This document shows, piece after piece, positions 1 to 9,079 of a stretch of DNA of 46,149 bases. The position numbers and the translations under genes were made by a program. Within the stretch, counting starts at the first letter, position 1. Every line of letters starts with the position of its first letter. Under the pieces are notes generated by a model, which saw only the letters and a list, made by a program, of their open reading frames with translations, was not told the DNA's origin and did no database searches. Source of the DNA: Ruminococcus sp. JC304 (lineage in GTDB: Bacteria; Bacillota; Clostridia; Lachnospirales; Lachnospiraceae); contig HE978651.1 in NCBI GenBank assembly GCA_000285855.2, positions 1,675,446 through 1,721,594 on the forward strand, in the 5' to 3' direction.

Positions 1-574
1 GCAATTTCGCAACGATGACGACAACAAAATGGAATTAGATTCATCTATAGAATTTTATAAAGCTGTTTTAAGACTCCAAAACGTCCGGCTTCTGGACTAT
101 CGATATATCTCAGATAAATCAGATATTTATTTTTTAATGGAAGACTCCTCTTTTAATAAATATCGGCTTTTCTTAAAAAGTAAAAATTCCTATCTGAAAG
201 ATACTTATGGATTCGGGGCAACTGCAAATATTCACTTTCGACAGGAAAAAATGTTTCAGCAACAAACATCCAAACTTCTTATCTATGATAAAAAAAATCG
301 CTCTCACCTTATAGAAGAAGGTGCAAGTGCTCTTGACTTTGCCTTTTATTTACATACAGATATCGGCTTATGCGCAAAATCAGTTTGCATTAATGGTTCA
401 AAACAGGAACTTCCTTTATCTACGAAACTAAAAAACGGTGATTCTGTTATCATTCTTTCAGATTCTCGCTCAAAAGATATTCATGCTCAAATAGATTGGT
501 TCGAATTTGTCTGTACCAAAAAAGCGATAAAAGATTTAATTACTTATTTTAAAACTAACACCGTATTATTATAG
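1..574 (+). CDS. C-terminal part of a TGS-domain (RelA/SpoT-like) protein, 5' end outside window
   Basis: The reading frame is open from the first base, so the start probably lies left of the window; the ATG at 29 is only the first Met visible. Residues about 95-145 (counted from that Met) read like a TGS domain: a hydrophobic stretch with ALDFAFYLHTDIG, then VNG-like CINGSKQELPLSTKL and KNGDSVIIL. After it comes DWFEFV followed by a helix ending ITYFK, the same order as the segment after TGS in RelA/SpoT homologues (DW..V.T..A...I...F). The protein stops there, so it lacks the helical and ACT domains of long RSH enzymes. The catalytic part, if any, is outside the window. A (p)ppGpp-related role is inferred from the TGS context only. 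It is followed by a terminator and is convergent with the polysaccharide operon. Confidence 0.6.
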   Translation, partial: QFRNDDDNKMELDSSIEFYKAVLRLQNVRLLDYRYISDKSDIYFLMEDSSFNKYRLFLKSKNSYLKDTYGFGATANIHFRQEKMFQQQTSKLLIYDKKNRSHLIEEGASALDFAFYLHTDIGLCAKSVCINGSKQELPLSTKLKNGDSVIILSDSRSKDIHAQIDWFEFVCTKKAIKDLITYFKTNTVLL

Positions 575-612
575 CATTGGGGCTTTCTCTCATGCTCAGA
601 CTGTAGACAAAG

Positions 613-633
613 TCCCGGCATTGCCGGGATTTT
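613..633 (+). terminator. Intrinsic terminator after the TGS-domain gene
   Basis: A perfect 7-bp stem (TCCCGGC / GCCGGGA) with a 3-nt loop is followed by TTTT, about 40 bases after the stop codon. A second perfect 7-bp hairpin (AGCAGGC / GCCTGCT, 659-675) lies in the same gap but has no T-run on either strand. Confidence 0.75.
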
Positions 634-731
634 CTACTGTATACACCGTTTTTCTGTAAGCAGGCACAGCCTGCTGTCTCCCGGTAAAACCCACTATTCC
701 ACACACGTTATCTTTTTTCTCCCCGTAAATT

Positions 732-1367
732 TTATCGCTTATTTGCATTTTCAAAAATATAATCTATTAATTTTCCATATTGTTCACTTCTATTTTCTTC
801 TGGCAACATTTCAATAATCTGCAAAGCAATTAAATATTTCTCGGTTGCTGCTAATCGTTTGTGGTACTTTCCAAGTTGCTTAGAAGTTTCTCTATACATC
901 CAAAAGTAAAGACCAGACACGATTTCTACTATTGCTCCAGATAGGCCAGCCATAAGTGATGCAGAATTATTTCCACCTAACAAAAATATAATAACTGCCA
1001 AAACAAAAAGGACAAATCCGGCAAAGCATGAGAACATGGCTGCTGAGAAAGATTTTCTAATTTGCTGCTTACAGATAACATAGAATCCCCTCAATTCTCT
1101 TAAATTTTCAAACATTAACGTTCTAATATCCTGATTTTCTTCTTTGCTTTTCTCAACTAAAATATCCAGATCCTTGATAGCCTCTGAAACCTCTTTTGAT
1201 TCTCTCTCAGCAATCAACTCATCCGTTTTTACTTTCATTTTGTATAGAGCATATATTGATTTTATTATCCAGATAATTCCTAAGCACCACGTAATGGGTG
1301 ATGAAACCGGAGATTCACAAAATTGCAATATTAGTTCATGAATAAATTGCAATACCTCTCTCAACAT
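732..1367 (-). CDS. TRADD-N-associated-type membrane protein
   Basis: A 211-aa membrane protein. A first hydrophobic segment lies near residues 23-42, an acidic/basic helical stretch (about 45-100) follows, and then come two closely spaced membrane segments (about 106-131 and 136-158) with a GLSGAIVEIVSGLYFWMY pattern, followed by a helical tail with YHKRL and a K-YLIALQI stretch. That pair of segments plus tail matches my memory of the 'cyanobacterial TRADD-N associated 2-TM' family, found in several predicted biological-conflict systems and as lone small proteins in Firmicutes. The start lies 3 bases after the ugd stop, so it is probably the last gene of the polysaccharide operon and translationally coupled to ugd. 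No enzymatic motif is visible. The family call comes from remembered pattern, not from a search. Confidence 0.6.
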   Translation of the reverse strand: MLREVLQFIHELILQFCESPVSSPITWCLGIIWIIKSIYALYKMKVKTDELIAERESKEVSEAIKDLDILVEKSKEENQDIRTLMFENLRELRGFYVICKQQIRKSFSAAMFSCFAGFVLFVLAVIIFLLGGNNSASLMAGLSGAIVEIVSGLYFWMYRETSKQLGKYHKRLAATEKYLIALQIIEMLPEENRSEQYGKLIDYIFENANKR

Positions 1368-1370
1368 CTT

Positions 1371-2603
1371 TTAATCCCTACCATACAAATCCCTAGTATA
1401 CACCTTTTCCTTCACATCATCCAGACAGCTGTCATATCTATTCGCAATAATAGCCTGACTCAGCTCTTTAAACTTCTCCAGATTATTCACCACTCTGCTT
1501 CCAAAGAACGTACTTCCATCCTCCAGTGTCGGCTCATAAATAACCACCGTTGCACCTTTCGCCTTAATACGCTTCATAACTCCCTGGATAGAAGACTGGC
1601 GAAAGTTATCAGAATTTGATTTCATCGTCAGACGATAAACACCAACCACAACTTCCTTCTCTTTACTTGCATCATAATCATCATTCGCTCCATAAGCCCC
1701 TGTCATTTCCAGCACACGCTCTGCAATATAATCCTTACGTGTTCTGTTCGACTCCACGATCGCGGACATCATGTTCTGAGGTACATCCGCATAATTAGCC
1801 AGAAGCTGCTTCGTATCCTTCGGCAGACAATATCCGCCATATCCAAAAGACGGATTATTATAATGGGAACCAATACGCGGATCCAGACATACGCCATTGA
1901 TGATCTGCTGCGTATTCAAACCTTTCATCTCTGCATAAGTATCCAGTTCATTAAAATAAGACACACGCAAAGCCAGATATGTATTCGCAAACAGCTTCAC
2001 AGCCTCAGCCTCTGTAAATCCCATGATCAAAGTATCAATATTTTCCTTAATAGCCCCCTCCTGCAAAAGTCCCGCAAAAGTATTCGCAGCTTTTACAAGT
2101 CTTGCATTCTGCACATCTGTTCCAACAATAATTCTGGATGGATACAAATTGTCATACAATGCCTTCGATTCCCTTAAAAATTCAGGGCTGAAAATAATAT
2201 TATCACAGTGGAACTTCTCTCTCACGCTCGCTGTATAGCCTACCGGAATTGTAGACTTGATAACCATAACAGCATCCGGATTATACTGGATCACCAATTT
2301 GATAACCGCCTCTACTGCAGAAGTGTCAAAGAAATTCTTCTTGCTGTCGTAATTGGTAGGCGCTGCGATCACCACAAAATCCGCATCCTTATATGCTGTC
2401 TCTGCATCCACAGTAGCCGTAAGATTCAAATCCTTCTCCGCCAGATATTTCTCAATATACTCATCCTGGATCGGAGATTTTCTCTGATTGATCAGTTCTA
2501 CTTTCTCCGGAATAATATCTACAGCTGTTACTTCATGATTCTGTGCTAAAAGTGTTGCAAGCGATAAGCCTACATATCCTGTACCTGCTACTGCTATCTT
2601 CAT
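1371..2603 (-). CDS. ugd: UDP-glucose 6-dehydrogenase
   Basis: 410 aa. It oxidises UDP-glucose to UDP-glucuronate with two NAD+. The N-terminal Rossmann motif GTGYVGLS is at residues 7-14, the middle domain has STIPVGYT and EFLRES, and the catalytic cysteine sits in [10 protein letters not shown] (Cys259). The C-terminal UDP-binding domain is complete, with length close to the usual 390-410 aa. It follows the UDP-glucuronate 4-epimerase gene by 17 bases and precedes a small membrane protein by 3 bases, so all three are likely one transcript. It supplies UDP-GlcA for the surface polysaccharide and, with its neighbour, UDP-GalA. Confidence 0.95.
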   Translation of the reverse strand: MKIAVAGTGYVGLSLATLLAQNHEVTAVDIIPEKVELINQRKSPIQDEYIEKYLAEKDLNLTATVDAETAYKDADFVVIAAPTNYDSKKNFFDTSAVEAVIKLVIQYNPDAVMVIKSTIPVGYTASVREKFHCDNIIFSPEFLRESKALYDNLYPSRIIVGTDVQNARLVKAANTFAGLLQEGAIKENIDTLIMGFTEAEAVKLFANTYLALRVSYFNELDTYAEMKGLNTQQIINGVCLDPRIGSHYNNPSFGYGGYCLPKDTKQLLANYADVPQNMMSAIVESNRTRKDYIAERVLEMTGAYGANDDYDASKEKEVVVGVYRLTMKSNSDNFRQSSIQGVMKRIKAKGATVVIYEPTLEDGSTFFGSRVVNNLEKFKELSQAIIANRYDSCLDDVKEKVYTRDLYGRD

Positions 2604-2620
2604 ACGTCAAAACTCCTCTT

Positions 2621-3709
2621 CTACATGTAAAACTCTTTATACCATTCGGCAAACTTTCTCAATCCATCACGCAAAGAAGTAGATGGTCTGAAGCCAAAAT
2701 CTTCTTCCAGCGCAGTTGTATCTGCATATGTCACAGGTACATCCCCTGGCTGCATAGGAACTAATTTCTTATGTGCCTCAAAATCATAATCTTCCGGAAG
2801 AACCCCTGCCCGAATCAGTTCCTGCTGTAAAATATCTACAAACTCCAGCAAGTTCTCAGGATGACTGTTTCCAATATTATAGACCGCATACGGAGGAACC
2901 GGTAAACCATCCTCTCCCACCTTCTTCTCTGGAGCTGCCTGCATCACACGCTTGACACCTTCTACAATATCATCCACATATGTAAAATCACGCTTGCAGT
3001 TTCCATAATTAAAAATCTGGATAGTTTCATTATTACGAAGCTTATTTGTAAAACCAAAATACGCCATATCCGGACGACCTGCCGGTCCATATACCGTAAA
3101 GAAACGAAGTCCGGTTGACGGAATATTATAAAGTTTGGAATATGCATGAGCCATCAGCTCATTCGATTTCTTGGTCGCTGCATAAAGAGAAACCGGATTA
3201 TCCACATTATCCTCTGTAGAATATGGAACTTTCTTATTCGTACCATAAACCGAAGAACTGGACGCATATACCAGATGCTCCACACCTGTCTGTCCATTAT
3301 CATAAGAATGGCGGCAGGCTTCAAGAATATTGTAAAAGCCAATCAGATTCGACTGGATATATACATCCGGATTTGTAATAGAATAACGAACCCCAGCCTG
3401 TGCCGCCAGATTCACTACGACACCCGGCCTATATTCTTCAAAAAGTGAATCAACCAGTACCTTATCTGCAATAGAACCCTTAACAAACTTCCATGTAGAT
3501 TCAGGATGTTCTTCCACCAGTTTCTCAATCTGTCTTAAACGATATTCCTTAATGGAAACATCATAGTAGTCGTTCATATTGTCAATGCCAACAATATGTA
3601 CCGGCTGCACTTCGCAAAGAAGTTCCTTAACAAGATTAGATCCGATAAAACCAGCGGCTCCGGTTACAAAAATAACTTTGTTTTTTAATATTACATTTTT
3701 CTCTCTCAT
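2621..3709 (-). CDS. UDP-glucuronate 4-epimerase (NAD-dependent extended SDR)
   Basis: 362 aa. N-terminal TGAAGFIGSNL is the extended-SDR nucleotide-binding glycine motif. A serine-rich SSSSVYG and the YAATK catalytic Tyr-Lys pair follow, then RFFTVYGPAGRPDMA, typical of the UDP-glucuronate/UDP-galacturonate epimerase branch (the PAGRPDMA stretch is the best discriminator). The start is supported by GGAGG 6 bases upstream. Placed directly before ugd, it should interconvert UDP-GlcA and UDP-GalA, so the glycan probably contains galacturonic or glucuronic acid. A general UDP-sugar epimerase is the alternative. Confidence 0.88.
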   Translation of the reverse strand: MREKNVILKNKVIFVTGAAGFIGSNLVKELLCEVQPVHIVGIDNMNDYYDVSIKEYRLRQIEKLVEEHPESTWKFVKGSIADKVLVDSLFEEYRPGVVVNLAAQAGVRYSITNPDVYIQSNLIGFYNILEACRHSYDNGQTGVEHLVYASSSSVYGTNKKVPYSTEDNVDNPVSLYAATKKSNELMAHAYSKLYNIPSTGLRFFTVYGPAGRPDMAYFGFTNKLRNNETIQIFNYGNCKRDFTYVDDIVEGVKRVMQAAPEKKVGEDGLPVPPYAVYNIGNSHPENLLEFVDILQQELIRAGVLPEDYDFEAHKKLVPMQPGDVPVTYADTTALEEDFGFRPSTSLRDGLRKFAEWYKEFYM

Positions 3710-3759
3710 TTATACCTCCGACTTTCCAAAGCAATTTCTGTTGATTATCAAGTAAAAGC

Positions 3760-3900
3760 GACCCACTTTTACATTAAATTTTAATCCACTATCATAGTCC
3801 AAAGTAGCTGTCAAGGCATCACTTCGTTTGATAGAAGTCAGCCTAGACAGCTACTTTCAGCACTGAATAAAAGTGAGTCAGTATCCCTAGCTACACTAGG
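3760..3900. repeat. Nested inverted repeats between wzx and the UDP-GlcA epimerase
   Basis: The 206-bp gap holds a two-level inverted repeat. The outer arms are GACCCACTTTTA (3760-3771) and TAAAAGTGAGTC (3868-3879), 11 of 12 pairs. The inner arms are AAAGTAGCTGTC (3801-3812) and GACAGCTACTTT (3846-3857), 12 of 12, extended by AGGC/GCCT after one mismatch. A small hairpin CCTAG/CTAGG follows at 3886-3900. There is no T-run, so it is not an ordinary terminator. It could be a short palindromic mobile element or an RNA stability/processing structure inside the operon. Confidence 0.6.
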
Positions 3901-3915
3901 AATAAGATTGTTTAA

Positions 3916-5196
3916 TCAACATCCAAACATCGAAAGAGGATTTAATGCTTTGATTTGCCAAATAAATACCTCTCGTCCATCTTTTCCAAATACCAAATTT
4001 GAAACAAACAAAGATAAGCCCTGTGTAACTACTGTAGCCAATGCAGCACCATACATTCCAAAATATTTAATTCCAACGATATTCATTACTATGTTTACAA
4101 TAACGCTGACCATTTGGGAATAAGTTAATATGCTTCCTCTGTTAATCAATGTATAATGACCAGCTCTTAAGGCTGCATTATACATAAAGAATGTACCTAT
4201 AACATGTATTCTATACACTGGAAATGCTTCTGCATATTCTGGCTTCAAAAGTCGTAATGCGTATGGCAAAACTATAAATGATAATAATACCCCACCAATG
4301 TATATCCATGTCAACAAACCAGAAATTTGTATATAGCGTCTAGCATACTCCTTCTTATCTTTCGCATATAATGAAATTAACTTTGGATATACTGATTCTC
4401 TTATTGGTGATATTACTATTTGTACTACAGATATTAATTTTATCGAAATGGAATAAATTCCAACTTCAGCCGCTGTCATCATGCTTCCAAGCATAACAGA
4501 ATCACATCGAGTATAAATTATTGCACATGAAGCCGCTATTGCTAATGGTGTGCTTTCCTTAATTAAATCTTTGATAAGTTTTTTATCAAAATATAACTTT
4601 GTCCTATTAGCAAAATCATTTTTATATTGTATAGCGACAATGCATAAATTCATCCCAGAAGAAATAGCAGCGATAACAGATATCATGATAATTGAACACT
4701 GAAATTGTACTGCAACCAATTGTAAAACAGAGCTCAGTAATGCTGAAGTGTCTGCCGCAATTACGGTTTTCTTTGATTTAAGTAAATACTCAAATCTGTT
4801 TACCATTCCGAATCTTAAATTAACTAATATTGAGTTAATCAATAAGATTGAAAACATTAGGGAAAACTGAACACCTCGCCTGGCCGCAAAAATAAAAATC
4901 AAACCAATTAGCACTGCACCACCAGAGAAAATACCCCTGCATATCGTAGCATTAAAAACTAAATTATCTGGATTATTTGTAATATATCTCTTTTTAATAA
5001 CACGTCCATCAACAAAGGTTACAAATATTTCTAATATTGCAACTACGCTAACGGCATACTGATAATTACCATATTCCACAGCACCAAAATAATTGGCAAT
5101 TTTTACAGTAACTATCAAGTTAAGAACTAAAAGAAATACTTTATCAAAAATCATCCACAAAGTATTTGAAAGTATTTTTTTTAAATCCCCATTCAC
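3916..5196 (-). CDS. wzx: Wzx-type polysaccharide flippase
   Basis: 426 aa, almost entirely hydrophobic with about 12 predicted membrane segments, an N-terminus LKKILSNTLWMIFDKVFLLVLNLIV-like in character and internal charged loops: the pattern of MOP-superfamily polysaccharide (Wzx) exporters. It would flip the undecaprenyl-linked repeat unit across the membrane. It starts with GTG 5 bases after the NeuA-fusion stop. It is visibly more A+T-rich than loaP and glmS, as usual for horizontally exchanged capsule genes. The substrate cannot be read from the sequence. Confidence 0.85.
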   Translation of the reverse strand: MNGDLKKILSNTLWMIFDKVFLLVLNLIVTVKIANYFGAVEYGNYQYAVSVVAILEIFVTFVDGRVIKKRYITNNPDNLVFNATICRGIFSGGAVLIGLIFIFAARRGVQFSLMFSILLINSILVNLRFGMVNRFEYLLKSKKTVIAADTSALLSSVLQLVAVQFQCSIIMISVIAAISSGMNLCIVAIQYKNDFANRTKLYFDKKLIKDLIKESTPLAIAASCAIIYTRCDSVMLGSMMTAAEVGIYSISIKLISVVQIVISPIRESVYPKLISLYAKDKKEYARRYIQISGLLTWIYIGGVLLSFIVLPYALRLLKPEYAEAFPVYRIHVIGTFFMYNAALRAGHYTLINRGSILTYSQMVSVIVNIVMNIVGIKYFGMYGAALATVVTQGLSLFVSNLVFGKDGREVFIWQIKALNPLSMFGC

Positions 5197-5200
5197 GCTA

Positions 5201-6370
5201 TCAGCCTTCCATAATTTGTTCTACTATTTCGCGAATCACGCCTTCGCCACCATTAGCTTTTGTCACATATCTTGCAACCTTCTTTACTTCAGGCATAGCA
5301 TCTGCAGGACAGCATCCGTAACCCACAGCTTTTACTGCCTCAATATCATTGATATCATCACCAATATAGCATACATTTTCTAAAGCAATTCTCCAGTCAT
5401 CGCAAATACTCTTTATTGCGCTCAACTTATCTTTACAACCCACTTCAAGAATATTTAACTTAAGTTTCTTTGCTCTTCTTCGATTCAAATCAACACTTTC
5501 ACTTGTTACAATTCCAGTAATAATGCCTTTCTGTCTTAGCAACGCAAATCCCATGCCATCACGAGTATTAAATTTCTTAAGTTCATCACCGCTTTCAGAA
5601 TAATACATTCCACCGTCAGTCAGGCATCCATCGCAATCCGTAAGAAACATCTTGATTTCTGGTATTTGCTTTGGAGCAACAATTCCATTCTTTTTCATGA
5701 GGGCTTCAATAATGACCCAATCACTAGGCTCATCAATTTCAAAGAATGTGTCTTCATTCATTTCAACTGCTTTAATGTTTCCTGACACACGATTTTGAGA
5801 TTTAATCAAATCAGCTTTTGATGAAATATAAAATGCTCCATTCTCTACCAAGTATCCGTCAAACTCCTGACGACGTGGTCTATTAAACGCATCATAGTTA
5901 GTCGGATAAGCATAGCCATTTTCATCATTATCCCAATGGAATCTTTTCTGCCTTACTACAGACAGAACGCTGTCAGTTCCTTCTTCGTTAAAAACTTCAA
6001 ATCCACGGTCAAGGTCATTGCTAACAAGAAGTGGAGAAGTAGCTTGAATCAAAACGATATTATCAAATTTATAATTAGAAGCGAATTCAAGCATCGCAAA
6101 TTCTGTTGAAGCCGTATCAGATGCAGATTCTGCTGAGCGTTCTATTACGGTTGCTTTTGAAAATAACTCAGCTTCAACTCCGTTTCCAAAAGACTCAACT
6201 GTTTCTCTAATTTTATCACTATCAGTTGCAACATATACTTTATCTATGTATTTACAACTACATGCAGCCTTAACAGTCCAATATACTAATGGTTTTCCAC
6301 TAATTGGCTTAATATTCTTTAATGGAATGGATTTGCTCCCACCCCTAACCGGAATAAACGCAACATTCAT
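5201..6370 (-). CDS. neuA: CMP-nonulosonate (sialate/KDN-type) cytidylyltransferase fused to KdsC-like HAD phosphatase
   Basis: 389 aa with two domains. Residues 1-225 are a NeuA-type cytidylyltransferase: IPVRGGSKSIPLKNI at 6-20 is the CTP-binding motif, and IQATSPLL and EIDEPSDW are characteristic. Residues 238-389 are a KdsC-like HAD phosphatase with all catalytic parts: nucleophile pair Asp245/Asp247 in TDCDGCLTDG, TSES at 289-292, Lys314, and GDDIND at 337-342. So the HAD domain should be active, unlike the degenerate one of vertebrate CMAS. A built-in phosphatase implies a synthase making a 9-phosphate product, which fits KDN-9-P or NeuAc-9-P rather than the usual bacterial unphosphorylated route. 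It lies 226 bases downstream of neuB. Confidence 0.88.
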   Translation of the reverse strand: MNVAFIPVRGGSKSIPLKNIKPISGKPLVYWTVKAACSCKYIDKVYVATDSDKIRETVESFGNGVEAELFSKATVIERSAESASDTASTEFAMLEFASNYKFDNIVLIQATSPLLVSNDLDRGFEVFNEEGTDSVLSVVRQKRFHWDNDENGYAYPTNYDAFNRPRRQEFDGYLVENGAFYISSKADLIKSQNRVSGNIKAVEMNEDTFFEIDEPSDWVIIEALMKKNGIVAPKQIPEIKMFLTDCDGCLTDGGMYYSESGDELKKFNTRDGMGFALLRQKGIITGIVTSESVDLNRRRAKKLKLNILEVGCKDKLSAIKSICDDWRIALENVCYIGDDINDIEAVKAVGYGCCPADAMPEVKKVARYVTKANGGEGVIREIVEQIMEG

Positions 6371-6397
6371 TTCTATACCTCATATCCTTTATATTCT

Positions 6398-6540
6398 TCC
6401 ATAAATATCTTCATATATATGCATGTCATCTTCTCCAGCAACAATAAAAATCATTTTTATTTCCATTTATTAATTTAAGTGCATTATAAATTGTATCTTC
6501 AGGATTGATAACAAAATTTTAAAAACATTTTGTCGAACCT
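6398..6540 (-). pseudogene. Possible CBS-domain fragment (decayed)
   Basis: In the 226-bp gap between neuB and neuA the minus strand reads VINPEDTIYNALKLINGNK (around 6450-6512) and then, in another frame, IFIVAGEDD. This order resembles the start of a CBS domain, as found in nucleotidyltransferases of some nonulosonate clusters. There is no start codon, no RBS and at least one frame change. If real it is a remnant of an earlier cluster gene; chance resemblance is quite possible. Confidence 0.2.
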
Positions 6541-6596
6541 TATAAATGAGAATAGCATACTGCTAAGAAGCAGCAATAGCCCATTTCCTATCCTTC

Positions 6597-7466
6597 TTAA
6601 TGTTTCCTATATTTCAGCTTATCTCTTTGAGCTTGCTCAATAGGAAGAATTTCTGTTTTCTTATATGTCAGTGCATCATGAACTGCATTCAAGTTTCTGA
6701 CCAAACGACGAATTCCATCTGGTTCAAGAGATGCAGCATGATCAGTTCCCTTCCATGTACGGTCAAGTGTATAATGGCGTTCGATAATACTTGCACCAAG
6801 AGTATATGCCGCAGTATCAACCGCAATACCAAGGTGATGACCTGAGAAACCAATGGCTTTTACTCGATTCTCATACTGTTCTCTCATACGTTTGATTTCA
6901 AGCAGACAAACATCTTTAAAAGGGACAGGATATCCAGATGTACAGTTGAAAAGCACGAGATCTTTTGCACGACCATTCTTCTCAAAAAGCTGAACAATTT
7001 CTTCTTCTTCTTCGTGGCTGGTCATACCAAAAGAAAGCTGAATCTCACCATCATAGTTCTTACAGAGCCATTCAAGCATCTCAAAATGAGTATTACATGC
7101 AGAAGGAATTTTAATAAATAGCGGTTTTAGTGATGCAATTTCCTTTGCACTAGTCATGTCCCAAACAGAAGTAGAATAAACAATTCCAACCTCTTCACAC
7201 CATTTTTTCAGTTGTGCATGTTGTTCTACAGTAAACTCTAAAAATTCACGATGAGCACCATATGTTGATCCATAAGAGTTTACAGGATTAGGATGAGGTG
7301 CATTGTATTGCTCAGGAGTCAAAAGTTCCTTCGGACAACGCTTCTGAAATTTAATAGCATCTGCTTTACAAAAAATAGCAGCTGTGTTGATTAATTCATG
7401 GGCAATCTCCATATTACCCATATGGTTACATCCTGCCTCTGCGATTACGAACGGTTTATTATACAT
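6597..7466 (-). CDS. neuB: NeuB-family nonulosonic acid synthase, short form without SAF domain
   Basis: 289 aa. NeuB enzymes condense PEP with a hexosamine or mannose (or its 6-phosphate) to a nine-carbon keto acid. It opens with PFVIAEAGCNHMGNMEIA, with AIKFQKR, STSVWD, IKIPSACN, FGMTSHEE and FSGHHLG following, and ERHYTLDR plus GTDHAASLEP near the end: a complete TIM barrel. The protein stops at KLKYRKH, so the C-terminal SAF (antifreeze-like) domain of canonical NeuB (about 340-350 aa) is absent. There is no NeuC-type epimerase in the window. With the active phosphatase fused to NeuA, a mannose-6-phosphate to KDN-9-phosphate role, as described for a Bacteroides thetaiotaomicron pathway, is plausible. 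The exact sugar is an inference. Confidence 0.88.
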   Translation of the reverse strand: MYNKPFVIAEAGCNHMGNMEIAHELINTAAIFCKADAIKFQKRCPKELLTPEQYNAPHPNPVNSYGSTYGAHREFLEFTVEQHAQLKKWCEEVGIVYSTSVWDMTSAKEIASLKPLFIKIPSACNTHFEMLEWLCKNYDGEIQLSFGMTSHEEEEEIVQLFEKNGRAKDLVLFNCTSGYPVPFKDVCLLEIKRMREQYENRVKAIGFSGHHLGIAVDTAAYTLGASIIERHYTLDRTWKGTDHAASLEPDGIRRLVRNLNAVHDALTYKKTEILPIEQAQRDKLKYRKH

Positions 7467-7580
7467 TTTAATTTTCCTTTCTTAAACTATTTGTTTTATT
7501 TTTGTAGCCTATTCACTCCCAATAAAGCTTATTCATCTTCGTTAATTACTACATATTCCACATAAATTACGTTATCTTAA

Positions 7581-7596
7581 TATCTGTTAACAGATA
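7581..7596. repeat. 16-bp perfect palindrome between wzy and neuB
   Basis: TATCTGTTAACAGATA is a perfect palindrome in the 170-bp A+T-rich gap upstream of neuB. It could form a short hairpin in the transcript or be a dimer binding site. No -35/-10 pair is convincing nearby. Confidence 0.4.
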
Positions 7597-7637
7597 ACTA
7601 TCCATTAACGATAATTTCAGCCATGCTTAAAACTTAA

Positions 7638-9029
7638 TCAAATCAGAATATTTTTTTGGGGAGCTTTTTTATTTTTAATTATAAGATTATTAAATGCCAT
7701 AACTATCATCATAAATATAAATGTGTAAAGAGTTTCTATCGATATAATCTTACCGACAGAATATCTAGGGGAATAGAGGTAATACATAATATATTTAAAT
7801 CCAATTGCAAACCAAAGGGGCGAATCGAAAAGATGATTCTCAAACATTCTACATATACAAGAAAAGCTCATCCCTAGCAGCAGTATTATAAAGTAGTTTC
7901 CACTTGCCAGTTCATACGTCTCAGCAATTAAACTTGTCCCCATTGTATATCCTGCAAAGTAAGCGGATGGAAAAGCAAGATATGCAACATGAAAAGCTAA
8001 ATAGTTCTTATTTGTAATTGCTTCAATTGTATAATTATTTCCAGTTGAAAAGATATCCGTAAAATATCCAAACAAAAACGGAACTTTATTAATAAATTTA
8101 TCTTTGAATTGTATTGTTAAATTTAAAACATTAATACACTCCCCTTGTCCTAGAAAAAAATTCTGTATTGCATCCCAAAATCCATTTACTTTTTTTTCAC
8201 CTCCCCACCTCGTAATTCCTATCAAAGTCATAAGCAAAACACCTGATACTACCATACCAAGTAATAGTTTTCTGTCAATTTTTCCAAAGTATTTACTATA
8301 CATCCAAACGAGAACTACAATCAAAATAATACCTGGTCCTCTTTGTCCTGTTAAAATTGTAAGAGCCTGCGGAATAGAATAGATTATAGCAATTTTCAAG
8401 AATTCTTTTTTATCTTTTGAACAATATAGTACTAATACTCCTACTAATTCAAATAAAAAATCTAATTGATCAAGAATAGAATATCCAACTGACATTGTTC
8501 TCAAATGAATCGTAGCAATATACCCATACTGACTTGTTGCAACGACTTCGATTATTGATTTAAATACAGACGGAATAAATAAAATATAAAATACTAGTCT
8601 TAAAATACGAACTAGTCCTCCATCGATATAAGACCTGCAATTAAGCTGTTTAATCGAATTATCATTTTTACTATTCGGCCACAAGACTTTAACAATCATA
8701 GCTGCATCTAAGTATATAATCATGGTCCTCAAAGAACAATTCACAAGATCATCTGTATAATCAAACATTTTTCCGTATTTAGTAAACACAGAAATGTCAT
8801 AAATTCCAACAACATCAGCAAAAACAACTATTCCTGCAAAAAAGAACATCATAAAAATAAATATCGTATATAAAGATATTCCCTCGCCTTTTTCTCGAAC
8901 AAGGGTACATGCTATAAAACAGATGCAACATAATATTTTGAGTATACCTAAATCATCAATACCAAAAGCCAATATTGTAACAAAAATTACGATAAATAAA
9001 TATAGCACGTCCTTTTTTTTAACTCTCAA
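7638..9029 (-). CDS. wzy: Wzy-like O-antigen/capsule repeat-unit polymerase
   Basis: 463 aa with about 11-12 hydrophobic segments and a large loop (around residues 300-370) between late segments: the topology of Wzy polymerases, which have little sequence conservation. GQRGPG near residue 228 resembles a short motif common in this family (oligosaccharide repeat unit polymerase). The start is TTG with AGGGGAG 5 bases upstream. It lies between the sialyltransferase-like gene and neuB. A broken epsG, another polymerase-type gene, is nearby, so this is probably the polymerase now in use. Confidence 0.75.
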   Translation of the reverse strand: MRVKKKDVLYLFIVIFVTILAFGIDDLGILKILCCICFIACTLVREKGEGISLYTIFIFMMFFFAGIVVFADVVGIYDISVFTKYGKMFDYTDDLVNCSLRTMIIYLDAAMIVKVLWPNSKNDNSIKQLNCRSYIDGGLVRILRLVFYILFIPSVFKSIIEVVATSQYGYIATIHLRTMSVGYSILDQLDFLFELVGVLVLYCSKDKKEFLKIAIIYSIPQALTILTGQRGPGIILIVVLVWMYSKYFGKIDRKLLLGMVVSGVLLMTLIGITRWGGEKKVNGFWDAIQNFFLGQGECINVLNLTIQFKDKFINKVPFLFGYFTDIFSTGNNYTIEAITNKNYLAFHVAYLAFPSAYFAGYTMGTSLIAETYELASGNYFIILLLGMSFSCICRMFENHLFDSPLWFAIGFKYIMYYLYSPRYSVGKIISIETLYTFIFMMIVMAFNNLIIKNKKAPQKNILI

Positions 9030-9079
9030 AGTCTCCCCTCCCTAATATTTTTAAATCATTAAAAAGCAAATCATATAAC

